Shown here: positions 1-6,021 of the stretch, piece after piece
Layout of the letters: every line of letters starts with the position of its first letter
How positions within the stretch are numbered: the first letter of the stretch is position 1
Assembly (NCBI GenBank): GCA_007123625.1
Contig: SKKS01000480.1
Location: 1 to 8,339, forward strand
Source: Paracoccaceae bacterium
GTDB lineage: Bacteria > Pseudomonadota > Alphaproteobacteria > Rhodobacterales > Rhodobacteraceae
Reading direction: 5' to 3'
DNA length: 8,339 nucleotides
The notes under the pieces: model-generated
The model's input: only the letters and a program-made list of their open reading frames with translations
Database searches by the model: none
Told to the model about the DNA's origin: nothing
Translations under genes and position numbers: made by a program

Positions 1-832
1 CCTGGAACGTCACCAGATCGTCGCGCCGCACGCGCACCGCCCAGGACGAGTTCAGCTGCGCGATCACCCCGCCTTCCAGCTCGAACGTCGCATAGGCGGC
101 ATCGTCGGCATCGGCGGCATAGGTTTTTCCGGCCTCATCGACCCGTTTGGGAATGTGGGTCGCGCCCAGACAGGACACTGCGCGCACCTCGCCGAACAGG
201 TTGTCGAGCACGTAGCGCCAGTGGCACAGCATATCGAGGATGATGCCCCCGCCGTCGGCGAGGCGATAGTTCCAGGACGGGCGCTGTGCGGGCTGCCAGT
301 CGCCCTCGAACACCCAGTAGCCGAATTCGCCCCGCACCGACAGGATTTCGCCAAAGAACCCCGAATCCCGCAGCATCGCCAGCTTCATCAGACCGGGCAG
401 GAACAGCTTGTCCTGCACCACGCCGTGTTTAAGCCCTGACGCGCGCGCCGTCCGGGCCAGCTTGACCGCCATGTCCAGATCGTCCGAGGTGGGTTTCTCG
501 CAATAGACATGCTTGCCCGCAGCCAGGGCGCGCTCCAGAAGCTGTGCGCGCATCTGTGTGGTGCCGGCGTCGAAGAACACGGTATCGTCGGGATTGGCCA
601 GCGCCGCGTCCAGATCGTCGCTCCAGCGCGCAATACCGTGGCGTTCGGCCACCGCGCGGACCCGGTCGGCGTTGCGGCCAACAAGGATCGGATCGGGCAT
701 CAACCGGTCGCCGTTCTTCAGCACGATCCCGCCTTGATCCCGGATCGCAAGGATCGAGCGCACAAGATGCTGGTTATAGCCCATGCGCCCGGTGACGCCA
801 TGCATGATCAGGCCAAGCCGCTGTTCGCCCAT
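1..832 (-). CDS. Gfo/Idh/MocA-family NAD(P)-dependent oxidoreductase, C-terminus cut by window edge
   Basis: Read leftwards from ATG at 832, the frame stays open for 277 codons to the window edge. The product is a cytoplasmic dehydrogenase of the Gfo/Idh/MocA class, which typically oxidises or reduces a sugar, inositol or sugar-acid hydroxyl with NAD(P). Visible landmarks are a Rossmann glycine loop GVTGRMG (residues 12-18), the EKP motif (112-114) with the conserved Lys113, and GGGIILDMLCH (194-204), which supplies the usual Asp200 and His204 of the active site. Family members are about 350-400 residues, so roughly 100 residues lie outside. The start is supported by an AGGGAGGA Shine-Dalgarno on the minus strand at 839-846, six bases from the ATG; the same 8-mer precedes tctC. 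The gene has its own promoter and operator candidate at 879-921. The family is clear; the substrate is unknown. Confidence 0.9.
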   Translation of the reverse strand, partial: MGEQRLGLIMHGVTGRMGYNQHLVRSILAIRDQGGIVLKNGDRLMPDPILVGRNADRVRAVAERHGIARWSDDLDAALANPDDTVFFDAGTTQMRAQLLERALAAGKHVYCEKPTSDDLDMAVKLARTARASGLKHGVVQDKLFLPGLMKLAMLRDSGFFGEILSVRGEFGYWVFEGDWQPAQRPSWNYRLADGGGIILDMLCHWRYVLDNLFGEVRAVSCLGATHIPKRVDEAGKTYAADADDAAYATFELEGGVIAQLNSSWAVRVRRDDLVTFQ

Positions 833-878
833 CCCGTGTCCTCCCTGAATGGTGGCACGCCGGTTAGGGTGCCCAGAT

Positions 879-897
879 GTAACCTTATGGTTACTTA
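879..897. promoter_or_regulatory. Operator-like inverted repeat, site 1 (GTAACC-TTAT-GGTTAC)
   Basis: A perfect 6-bp inverted repeat with a 4-bp spacer (879-894) is followed by TTA. It lies in the 106-bp gap upstream of the dehydrogenase and overlaps that gene's proposed -10 region, a repressor-like position. The 11-mer ATGGTTACTTA (887-897) recurs exactly at 2726-2736 in front of tctC, in a second repeat with the same spacing. The inverted repeat and the match are direct observations. Regulator binding is inferred. Confidence 0.6.
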
Positions 898-922
898 GCC
901 CCGGCGCGTCGGTTCGGTCAAG
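893..922 (-). promoter_or_regulatory. Candidate promoter of the dehydrogenase gene
   Basis: On the minus strand a CTTGACC element (TTGACC at 916-921) is followed after 17 bases by CTAAGT (893-898). The -35 box is good and the -10 box is poor. The operator repeat at 879-894 covers the end of the -10 box and the likely start of transcription. This would allow the dehydrogenase to be expressed independently of the permease gene upstream of it. Confidence 0.35.
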
Positions 923-938
923 CGTGAAAATCGCTTGC

Positions 939-1679
939 TCAGATGCCGATGACCATCCGCGCCCCGGCCAGCGTCAGAAAGCCAAGGATCATCAGGTCAA
1001 AGGTGCGCTGACTGCTGATACGGCCAAGCCATTCGCCCACCGGCATGAAAACGACGATGGGAATGCAGGCGAATACCCCCAGCCACAACCAGCTCAGCTG
1101 ATAGATCCCCGCAACCACAAGCGCCGGAAGTTGCACCATGCCAAAGCCCAGGAACATCACCGAAACCGCAAAGACCGACGCCCTCCGATCCAGCCCCAGC
1201 GCATGAATGAAAGTCACGCCGATGGGCGCAGCGATGCCGGTTGCCCCCTGCAATGTTCCTGCCGCCAGCCCCGCAACCGGGCCCATGCGGCGCCCGGCCT
1301 GTTCGGACAGGACGAGCCCGGGCCGGGCCAACCGAAGCACGACATAGGCCAGAAGCATGATGCCCAACCCGATTTCCAGCGTCCGTTCGGGCAACGAATC
1401 CAGCGCCCAGGTGCCCAACCCGATCCCCACGGCGCCAAGCCCCAGAAAGCCCGGCAGAAACGCCAGCCCCGGAAGCGTGCGCGCCGCGCGGTAGGTCCAG
1501 ATCTGATAGGCATTGGTCGACAGGATCGGGATCAACATGATCCCGATTGCCTGTTGCAACCCGACAACGGTTGTCAGCAGCGGCAAGGCGATCAGCGGCA
1601 AGCCTAGCCCGGTAGCGCCCTTGGCAATCGCACCCGCCCCCAGCGCCAACGTCAGCCAGACCAGCGCTTGAATGTCCAT
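939..1679 (-). CDS. TauE/SafE-family (sulfite exporter/TSUP) membrane permease
   Basis: This is a 246-residue, very hydrophobic protein with about eight predicted membrane segments, the usual size of the TauE/SafE (TSUP) family. The two halves carry the expected internal pseudo-repeat: AGAIAKGATGLGLPLIALP near residues 15-33 and AGTLQGATGIAAPIGVTF near 140-157, each with a GATG turn. The start is placed at the ATG at 1679 because AAAGGA (1685-1690) lies five bases upstream and because the protein then begins directly with its first helix. An in-frame ATG at 1778 would only add a polar, arginine-rich leader. Family members move sulfite, sulfonates or other small anions, often outward, but many have no known cargo. 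It is divergent from the isomerase gene and lies upstream of the dehydrogenase on the same strand, so read-through into that gene is possible. Confidence 0.85.
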   Translation of the reverse strand: MDIQALVWLTLALGAGAIAKGATGLGLPLIALPLLTTVVGLQQAIGIMLIPILSTNAYQIWTYRAARTLPGLAFLPGFLGLGAVGIGLGTWALDSLPERTLEIGLGIMLLAYVVLRLARPGLVLSEQAGRRMGPVAGLAAGTLQGATGIAAPIGVTFIHALGLDRRASVFAVSVMFLGFGMVQLPALVVAGIYQLSWLWLGVFACIPIVVFMPVGEWLGRISSQRTFDLMILGFLTLAGARMVIGI

Positions 1680-1771
1680 GTCGATCCTTTCGCGTGACCT
1701 TCGTGCTTCCGCAGTCTGGTTGGCTTTGGCTGCCTTCGTGGCATCCGCCGACAGATGGCGCCCGAGGGCGA

Positions 1772-1825
1772 TTGACACGACACAGGTCTGTGCCAGAGCA
1801 TATGCGCGGTGAAAAAGCGCACAAG
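1772..1825. promoter_or_regulatory. Candidate divergent promoters (isomerase rightward, permease leftward)
   Basis: For the rightward gene there is a perfect TTGACA at 1772-1777, but no good -10 at the ideal distance; AGCATA at 1797-1802 has a 19-base spacer. For the leftward permease, reading the minus strand, CTTGTG (1820-1825) is followed after exactly 17 bases by TATGCT (1797-1802). The two promoters would overlap, implying coordinated or mutually exclusive firing. Inferred from box similarity alone. Confidence 0.3.
1781..1792. promoter_or_regulatory. Small inverted repeat CACAG-GT-CTGTG in the divergent intergenic region
   Basis: Two 5-bp arms are separated by 2 bp. The repeat sits directly after a TTGACA box at 1772-1777 and close to the reverse-strand promoter candidate, so a protein bound here could affect both divergent genes. 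It does not resemble the GTAACC or ATGGTATACCAT sites. A repeat this short can arise by chance. Confidence 0.3.
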
Positions 1826-1840
1826 GAAGTGGTGTTAGTC

Positions 1841-2680
1841 ATGAAATTCAGCCTCTGCAACGAAGTTCTTGCCGATGTGCCGCTGGCCGAACAATGCCGC
1901 CTTGCCGCTGCGATGGGTTATTCCGGGTTGGAAATCGCGCCCTATACGCTGGCCCCGGACCCGACCCGGATGTCGGACAGACAGATCGCCGAGACGCGGG
2001 GCATCGTTGCCGATCACGGGCTGGAGGTGACCGGCTTGCACTGGCTTCTGGTCGCGCCCGAGGGGTTGTCCATCACCGATTCGGCGCCGGATATGCGCCA
2101 GCGGACCGCCGATGCGCTGGCAGCACTGGTCGATCTTTGCGCCGGTCTGGGGGGGCGCGTTCTGGTACACGGATCGCCGAAACAGCGGCGGCTTGGCACG
2201 GACCCTGAGCGCGCGCGCGCCGTGGCGTTGGCGCATCTGGCGCAAGCCGGGGCGCGGGCGCGGGCGGCGGGCATGGTCTATTGCATCGAGCCGATTTCAT
2301 CGGATGAGGCCGATTTCGTCACCTCGCTGGCCGAGGCCGCCGCGCTGGTCGAGGCTTCTGGCGAACCCGGCCTGCGCACCATGATCGACACCGGCCACGC
2401 CCTGCGTGGAGAGACCGCGTCGCTGGCGGATCTGGCCGCGCATTGGCTGCCGACCGGCCTGATCGCGCATGTGCAGTTCAATGACAGCAACCGGCGCGGA
2501 CCGGGGCAGGGAAGCGACCGGCTGGGCCCGTTCATGCAGGCGTTGCTGGCTGTTGACTGGTCCTCTCCGCCGGCGGTGGAACCCTTCGTCTATGTGCCCG
2601 ACGGCGCGACCACCGCCGCCGCCGCACTTGGGTATCTGAACGGGCTGGTGGATGCCCTTGGCACCGCTCCGGGGGCTTGA
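1841..2680 (+). CDS. Sugar phosphate isomerase/epimerase-like TIM-barrel protein (xylose isomerase-like/AP endonuclease 2 fold)
   Basis: The product is 279 residues, a typical length for single-domain xylose-isomerase-like TIM barrels such as D-tagatose 3-epimerase and hydroxypyruvate isomerase. These are cytoplasmic, usually metal-dependent ketose epimerases or isomerases. The four expected metal ligands can be placed: Glu150 in CIEPI, Asp183 in MIDTGHA, His210 in HVQFNDS and Glu247 in VEPF. Their spacing is close to the E-D-H-E set of tagatose epimerase. An HGSPKQRR loop (110-117) may contact substrate phosphate or carboxylate. The ATG at 1841 is chosen because MKFSLCNEVL begins directly with strand 1. 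The only Shine-Dalgarno, AAGGA at 1823-1827, is 13 bases away, so in-frame GTG codons at 1829 or 1832, or ATG at 1802, are possible starts. Neighbouring transport and dehydrogenase genes suggest an early catabolic step. The substrate is unknown. Confidence 0.85.
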   Translation: MKFSLCNEVLADVPLAEQCRLAAAMGYSGLEIAPYTLAPDPTRMSDRQIAETRGIVADHGLEVTGLHWLLVAPEGLSITDSAPDMRQRTADALAALVDLCAGLGGRVLVHGSPKQRRLGTDPERARAVALAHLAQAGARARAAGMVYCIEPISSDEADFVTSLAEAAALVEASGEPGLRTMIDTGHALRGETASLADLAAHWLPTGLIAHVQFNDSNRRGPGQGSDRLGPFMQALLAVDWSSPPAVEPFVYVPDGATTAAAALGYLNGLVDALGTAPGA

Positions 2681-2686
2681 GGCAGG

Positions 2687-2707
2687 TCACGCGCGAGGGG
2701 CGCGTGA
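2687..2707 (+). terminator. GC-rich hairpin after the isomerase gene, no U-tract
   Basis: TCACGCGC (2687-2694) pairs perfectly with GCGCGTGA (2700-2707) around a 5-base loop, seven bases after the isomerase stop. The following sequence is A-rich rather than T-rich, so it is not a classical intrinsic terminator. It could protect the 3' end of the isomerase message or weakly terminate it before the separate tct promoter. Confidence 0.4.
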
Positions 2708-2717
2708 AACGGGAAAA

Positions 2718-2736
2718 AGAACCGGATGGTTACTTA
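2718..2736. promoter_or_regulatory. Operator-like repeat, site 2 (AGAACC-GGAT-GGTTAC)
   Basis: The right arm GGTTAC plus TTA is identical to site 1 at 879-897, and the left arm keeps AACC at the same 4-bp spacing. It ends four bases before the TTGACA of the tct promoter. Bound protein here could activate or repress the transporter. The left arm is imperfect (AGAACC against the ideal GTAACC), so affinity may be lower than at site 1. Confidence 0.5.
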
Positions 2737-2740
2737 TGGC

Positions 2741-2769
2741 TTGACAGAAGCCCGCGCCGCCCACAGGCT
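2741..2769 (+). promoter_or_regulatory. Candidate promoter of the tctCBA operon
   Basis: A perfect -35 box TTGACA lies at 2741-2746. After 17 bases comes CAGGCT (2764-2769), which keeps only the A at position 2 and the T at position 6 of the -10 consensus. That leaves about 50 bases to the tctC start. The weak -10 box fits a regulated promoter, and the operator repeat lies immediately upstream. Confidence 0.4.
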
Positions 2770-2802
2770 TGGGACCGCGCTGTCCGCTGCGGGACGGCAC
2801 CT

Positions 2803-2810
2803 AGGGAGGA
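2803..2810 (+). promoter_or_regulatory. Strong ribosome binding site of tctC
   Basis: AGGGAGGA ends eight bases before the ATG at 2819 and decides that start over the in-frame codons upstream. It is identical to the site in front of the dehydrogenase (minus strand, 839-846). The tctB and tctA starts have no comparable site, which suggests the binding protein is made in excess. Confidence 0.75.
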
Positions 2811-2818
2811 ATAGGGAA

Positions 2819-3853
2819 ATGAAACATCGGATCGGAGCGCGGCTTGCTGCCGGGGCCCTGGCCACAGTTGCGTTGGCAACCGGCGCGGCGGCACAGGACT
2901 GGCAACCCAGCGGGCCCATCAACATCATCGTACCCTGGGGGGCCGGCGGGTCCACCGATCAGGTCACGCGCGTCACCGCACCGATTATCGCCGAAGCGCT
3001 TGGTGTCAACGTGGTCATCGTCAACCAGGGCGGTGCGTCGGGGTCGATCGGTACGCAGGCGGTACTGGATGCGCCACGCGACGGCATGACCTGGACCGCG
3101 AATGCCATCAAGAACAACGCGACCTATTCGATCAGCGGGTTGATCGAAGATACCTCGATCGACGACTGGCATATCTACCTGTCGGTCGCCAACGCGCCCA
3201 TGATCAGCGTGCCCTCTGACAGCGAGTTCCAGGACTTTGGCGAGTTGCTCGAAGCGTTCCGCTCGCGTGGCAGCGACATCACCGTTGCAACGGCTGGTGT
3301 GACCTCGTCTGGCGGGACCGCGATTTCGAGCCTGGCGACCGCGGGCGATTTCGACTTCCGCATGATCACCTATGACGGCGGCGCCCCCGCGGCCACCGCC
3401 ACCGCCGCAGGCGAAGCGATGGTGACCACGCAGCTGGCTGTTGAGCAGATCGAACTTGCGCGCGGCGGGCGCCTTCGTCCGCTTGCAATCATGTCCGACA
3501 CGCCGCTGGTGGTCGAAGGCATGGATCCGGTTCCGCCGATCACGGACTGGCTGGATATGCCGCTGGCGCCCGATTACTTCGGGATATTCATCCCGCGTGG
3601 TGTGCCGGATGAAGTGATCGCGACGATGGATTACATCTGGGAAAATCATGTCGCGACATCCGAGTCCCTGCGCGAATATGCCGAAGGCTTCGGCGCCGTG
3701 CTGGCCCCGTCCTGGGGCGACCTGGCGCGCGAGCGCTCCATCCCAATTGCCATTGCTGATGCATGCGGCAAGGCCGCGCGCGGCGAGGCGGTGATGGACC
3801 CGGTCGAGCTTGGCTTCGACTGCGACACGATGACCGAGATTTCGGCACAGTGA
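2819..3853 (+). CDS. tctC: Tripartite tricarboxylate transporter substrate-binding protein (TctC/Bug family)
   Basis: The product is 344 residues, slightly longer than the usual 320-330. It is a periplasmic solute-binding protein that captures a carboxylate-type ligand for the TctAB membrane unit. A Sec signal peptide is clear: a basic N-terminus (MKHRIGAR), a hydrophobic core, and a likely signal peptidase I site after ATGAAA at residue 25, leaving mature QDW. The Bug signature INIIVPWGAGGSTDQVTR (34-51) and the following VIVNQGGASGSIGTQAV (67-83) form the ligand-binding region. The start is fixed by AGGGAGGA at 2803-2810, eight bases before the ATG; upstream in-frame starts would bury the signal peptide. 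Two cysteines near the end of the mature protein (316 and 335) could form a disulfide. It is first in the tct operon, with a strong hairpin behind it. Bug proteins bind many acids, so no substrate is assigned. Confidence 0.93.
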   Translation: MKHRIGARLAAGALATVALATGAAAQDWQPSGPINIIVPWGAGGSTDQVTRVTAPIIAEALGVNVVIVNQGGASGSIGTQAVLDAPRDGMTWTANAIKNNATYSISGLIEDTSIDDWHIYLSVANAPMISVPSDSEFQDFGELLEAFRSRGSDITVATAGVTSSGGTAISSLATAGDFDFRMITYDGGAPAATATAAGEAMVTTQLAVEQIELARGGRLRPLAIMSDTPLVVEGMDPVPPITDWLDMPLAPDYFGIFIPRGVPDEVIATMDYIWENHVATSESLREYAEGFGAVLAPSWGDLARERSIPIAIADACGKAARGEAVMDPVELGFDCDTMTEISAQ

Positions 3854-3870
3854 GCCGGGAAACACCAAAG

Positions 3871-3896
3871 CCGTCCGCGCCCGCAGGCGCGGGCGG
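3871..3896 (+). other. Strong intercistronic hairpin between tctC and tctB
   Basis: Bases 3871-3881 pair with 3886-3896 in an 11-bp stem containing one G-U pair, closed by a CGCA loop. It begins 17 bases after the tctC stop and ends four bases before the tctB ATG at 3901. There is no U-tract, so it is more likely an mRNA stabiliser or processing barrier protecting the tctC message. Its 3' arm contains GGCGG, the only Shine-Dalgarno-like bases before ATG 3901, so it may also limit tctB translation. Confidence 0.6.
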
Positions 3897-3900
3897 CAAC

Positions 3901-4449
3901 ATGCATGATACACCGCCCGTTCCTCCGCGTCCGGACGGTGCGGGCGAAGACCATCTTGTGCGGGCCGATCTGCTGACCGGGCTTGTGCTGCTGGTTCTGG
4001 GTGTGGCGATTGTCTGGATGTCCTGGGAAATGCCTCGGCTGGAGGCGCGGCGCATCCATCCCGCGACAGTGCCCGGTCTGGTGCCGGGGCTTCTGGGGAT
4101 CGCTTTGGCGATCTGCGGTGCAATCCTGACCCTGCGGTCGGTAAAGGTGGCAGGGGACGGCGCGGGCTGGCGTGGTTTCGGCGGTCAGTTCGTCACCAAC
4201 GATGCCGCGCGCGTTGGCGTGACGCTGGGCCTAGCGCTTGGCTATGCGCTGGTTCTGGTCGGGTGGCTGCCGTTCTGGGCAGCGACTGCGGTATTCGTTT
4301 TCGTCTATATCGTCGTGTTCGAGCGCGGCTTTGCGTCGTCGCCGCATCCGCTGTGGCGTACCCTGCTGACCGCCGCCATTCAGGCCGCGCTGGTCGGCGT
4401 GATCGTGTCGCTGGTGTTCGAGCGCGGCTTTCTGGTGCGCCTGCCATGA
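3901..4449 (+). CDS. tctB: Tripartite tricarboxylate transporter small membrane subunit (TctB family)
   Basis: From ATG 3901 the product is 182 residues with a polar N-terminal tail and about four or five membrane segments: near residues 24-42, 57-78, 104-122, 124-140 and 156-173. This matches TctB, the poorly conserved small subunit that joins TctA in the inner membrane. Position between tctC and tctA confirms it. The start is uncertain. A GTG at 3850 forms a GTGA overlap with the tctC stop and would add 17 residues, making the hairpin at 3871-3896 coding sequence. ATG 3901 is preferred because it gives a normal-length tail and leaves the hairpin intercistronic. VFERGF occurs twice (139-144 and 172-177), each capping a hydrophobic helix, and both copies come from an exact 18-bp DNA repeat. 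The stop overlaps a short ORF leading to tctA. Confidence 0.88.
   Translation: MHDTPPVPPRPDGAGEDHLVRADLLTGLVLLVLGVAIVWMSWEMPRLEARRIHPATVPGLVPGLLGIALAICGAILTLRSVKVAGDGAGWRGFGGQFVTNDAARVGVTLGLALGYALVLVGWLPFWAATAVFVFVYIVVFERGFASSPHPLWRTLLTAAIQAALVGVIVSLVFERGFLVRLP
4315..4332 (+). repeat. 18-bp direct repeat in tctB, copy 1
   Basis: The 18-mer beginning GTGTTCGAG and ending GGCTTT is repeated exactly at 4414-4431, 99 bp (33 codons) away and in frame. Each copy encodes VFERGF after a hydrophobic segment. Confidence 0.8.
4414..4431 (+). repeat. 18-bp direct repeat in tctB, copy 2
   Basis: This is the second exact copy of the 18-mer at 4315-4332. It encodes VFERGF six residues before the TctB C-terminus region LVRLP. 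Identity at synonymous positions is more than protein constraint requires, so a local duplication or conversion is possible, although strong codon bias also favours identity. Confidence 0.8.
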
Positions 4450-4502
4450 CGGTCATCGGGCCAATGGTGGCTAAGGCAATGAAAGTCGGCGACCATGTTT
4501 GA
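4446..4502 (+). other. Possible 18-codon coupling ORF bridging tctB and tctA
   Basis: An ATG at 4446 overlaps the tctB stop as ATGA. The frame runs 18 codons (MTVIGPMVAKAMKVGDHV) and stops at 4500-4502, a few bases inside tctA, whose ATG is at 4495. It spans almost exactly the 45-base tctB-tctA gap. TctA has no clear Shine-Dalgarno, so ribosomes translating this ORF could reinitiate at tctA. There is no evidence that the peptide has a function. Confidence 0.3.
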
Positions 4503-6021
4503 GGGTCTGACCCTTCTGGGTGACGGCATCGCGTTCTTCATGACGCCGCAATCCCTGTTCAACGTGGGTTGGGCAACACTGGTGGGCATCATCATCGGTG
4601 TTCTGCCCGGACTGACGGCGACCATGGGTGTCGCGCTGCTGGTCACGCTGACGTATCCCATGCCCCCCGATCAGGCGATCCTGAGCCTGATGTGTATCTA
4701 TGTCGGCGCCATCTATGGAGGCAGCCGAACGGCGATCCTGCTGGCGATCCCCGGCACCCCGGCGAGTGCTGCCACCGCGCTGGATGGGCATCCGTTGGCG
4801 CTGGCGGGCAAGGGGGGGCTGGCGATGGGGCTGGCCACGACCTCGTCCGCGCTTGGCACACTGGTCGGGATTCTGTTTCTGGCGCTGCTGGCTCCGCTGC
4901 TGACCGAAGCGGCGCTGAACTTCGGATCCTATGAATTCTTCTGGCTGGCCCTGTTCGGGGTGGTGATATCGGGGCGGCTGACAGCGTTCGATGATCCCAT
5001 CAAAGGCTATGTTGCGGGGATCCTCGGGCTGCTGGTGGCAATGATCGGCATGGAGGGGCTGCATGGTTTCAGGCGCTTCACCTTTGGCGTGCCGGCACTT
5101 GGCGGCGGGATCGACCTGATCCCGGCGATGGTGGGCGCTTTTGGTCTGGCCGAAATCCTTGTGGTCATGAAGCGCAAGGTTTCGGCGCGGATCGTCGATG
5201 CCTCGGACCGGGTGGTGCCGCGCATGGCCGATGTGTGGAAATACCGCCGGACCACGGTGCGTTCCGGCATCATTGGGACGCTTGTGGGGATCGTGCCCGG
5301 CGTCGGCGAGGATATCGGCGCCTGGGGCTCTTACGCGGCGGCCCGGCGCAAAAGTGCCGAATCCGACCGCTTTGGCAAGGGCAGTCTGGAAGGCCTGATC
5401 GCAGCCGAGACAGGCAACAGCGCGGCAATCCCGGGGTCGATGATCCCCACGCTGACGCTCGCGCTGCCAGGGTCGGCGGCGGCGGCGGTTCTGATCGCGG
5501 CGATGTATATTCACGGCATCCGCCCGGGCCCGATGCTGATGGTGGAAAACGCGCCATTCCTTTACAAGGTGGTGGCGATGCTGGTGCTTGCTACGCTGGC
5601 GATCACGGTGCTGGGCCTGTTGCTGACGCGGCCGCTTCTGCGGGTCATGACGGTCCCGCGCGAACGCCTGATGCCGGTTGTCTATGTGCTGTGCGTGGTC
5701 GGGTCGTTTGCGATCGCGCAGCGCATGTTCGATGTCTATGTGATGTTGGTCTTTGGCGTGGTGGGGTTCTTTCTGCGCGAAATGCGCTATCCGATGGCGC
5801 CGCTTGTCATGGGCATCATCCTTGGCACCCTTCTGGATGTGAACCTGCGGCGCGGCCTCGCCCTGTCGAACGGAGATCTCAGCCCGTTCTTTACCCGACC
5901 GGTTTCTGCGGTTATCTGCGGGCTGATCGTCCTTTCGATCCTTTTCAGCATTCCGGTGATCAATCGACGTGTCACAAGCCTCATCTTCAAAACCAGCGCC
6001 CCGAAAACGGGCAGTGGCTGA
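4495..6021 (+). CDS. tctA: Tripartite tricarboxylate transporter large membrane subunit (TctA family)
   Basis: The product is 508 residues, the standard TctA length (about 500), with roughly 11-12 membrane segments. It is the channel-forming subunit that takes ligand from TctC and carries it inward, presumably driven by an ion gradient. The two family signature loops are present in both halves: GIIIGVLPGL (31-40) and GTLVGIVPGV (261-270). Conserved glycine/proline stretches follow, IPGTPASAATALDGHP (85-100) and GNSAAIPGSMIPTLTLALPG (307-326). The start is at ATG 4495. It lacks a good ribosome site and may depend on coupling from tctB or the bridging ORF. The 3' end overlaps the TetR gene by 53 bp if that gene starts at GTG 5969, or by 8 bp if it starts at GTG 6014. 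With tctC and tctB the transporter set is complete and apparently intact. Confidence 0.95.
   Translation: MFEGLTLLGDGIAFFMTPQSLFNVGWATLVGIIIGVLPGLTATMGVALLVTLTYPMPPDQAILSLMCIYVGAIYGGSRTAILLAIPGTPASAATALDGHPLALAGKGGLAMGLATTSSALGTLVGILFLALLAPLLTEAALNFGSYEFFWLALFGVVISGRLTAFDDPIKGYVAGILGLLVAMIGMEGLHGFRRFTFGVPALGGGIDLIPAMVGAFGLAEILVVMKRKVSARIVDASDRVVPRMADVWKYRRTTVRSGIIGTLVGIVPGVGEDIGAWGSYAAARRKSAESDRFGKGSLEGLIAAETGNSAAIPGSMIPTLTLALPGSAAAAVLIAAMYIHGIRPGPMLMVENAPFLYKVVAMLVLATLAITVLGLLLTRPLLRVMTVPRERLMPVVYVLCVVGSFAIAQRMFDVYVMLVFGVVGFFLREMRYPMAPLVMGIILGTLLDVNLRRGLALSNGDLSPFFTRPVSAVICGLIVLSILFSIPVINRRVTSLIFKTSAPKTGSG

Noticed and set aside
849..1607. 252-codon plus-strand frame opposite the TauE permease
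   Set aside because: Highly charged, low-complexity product rich in Q, R, H and P with no ribosome site. The minus-strand permease has helices and the GATG pseudo-repeat.
2801..4123. 440-codon minus-strand frame opposite tctC and tctB
   Set aside because: The composition is that of an antisense shadow, there is no recognisable motif, and the plus-strand genes have clear family signatures.
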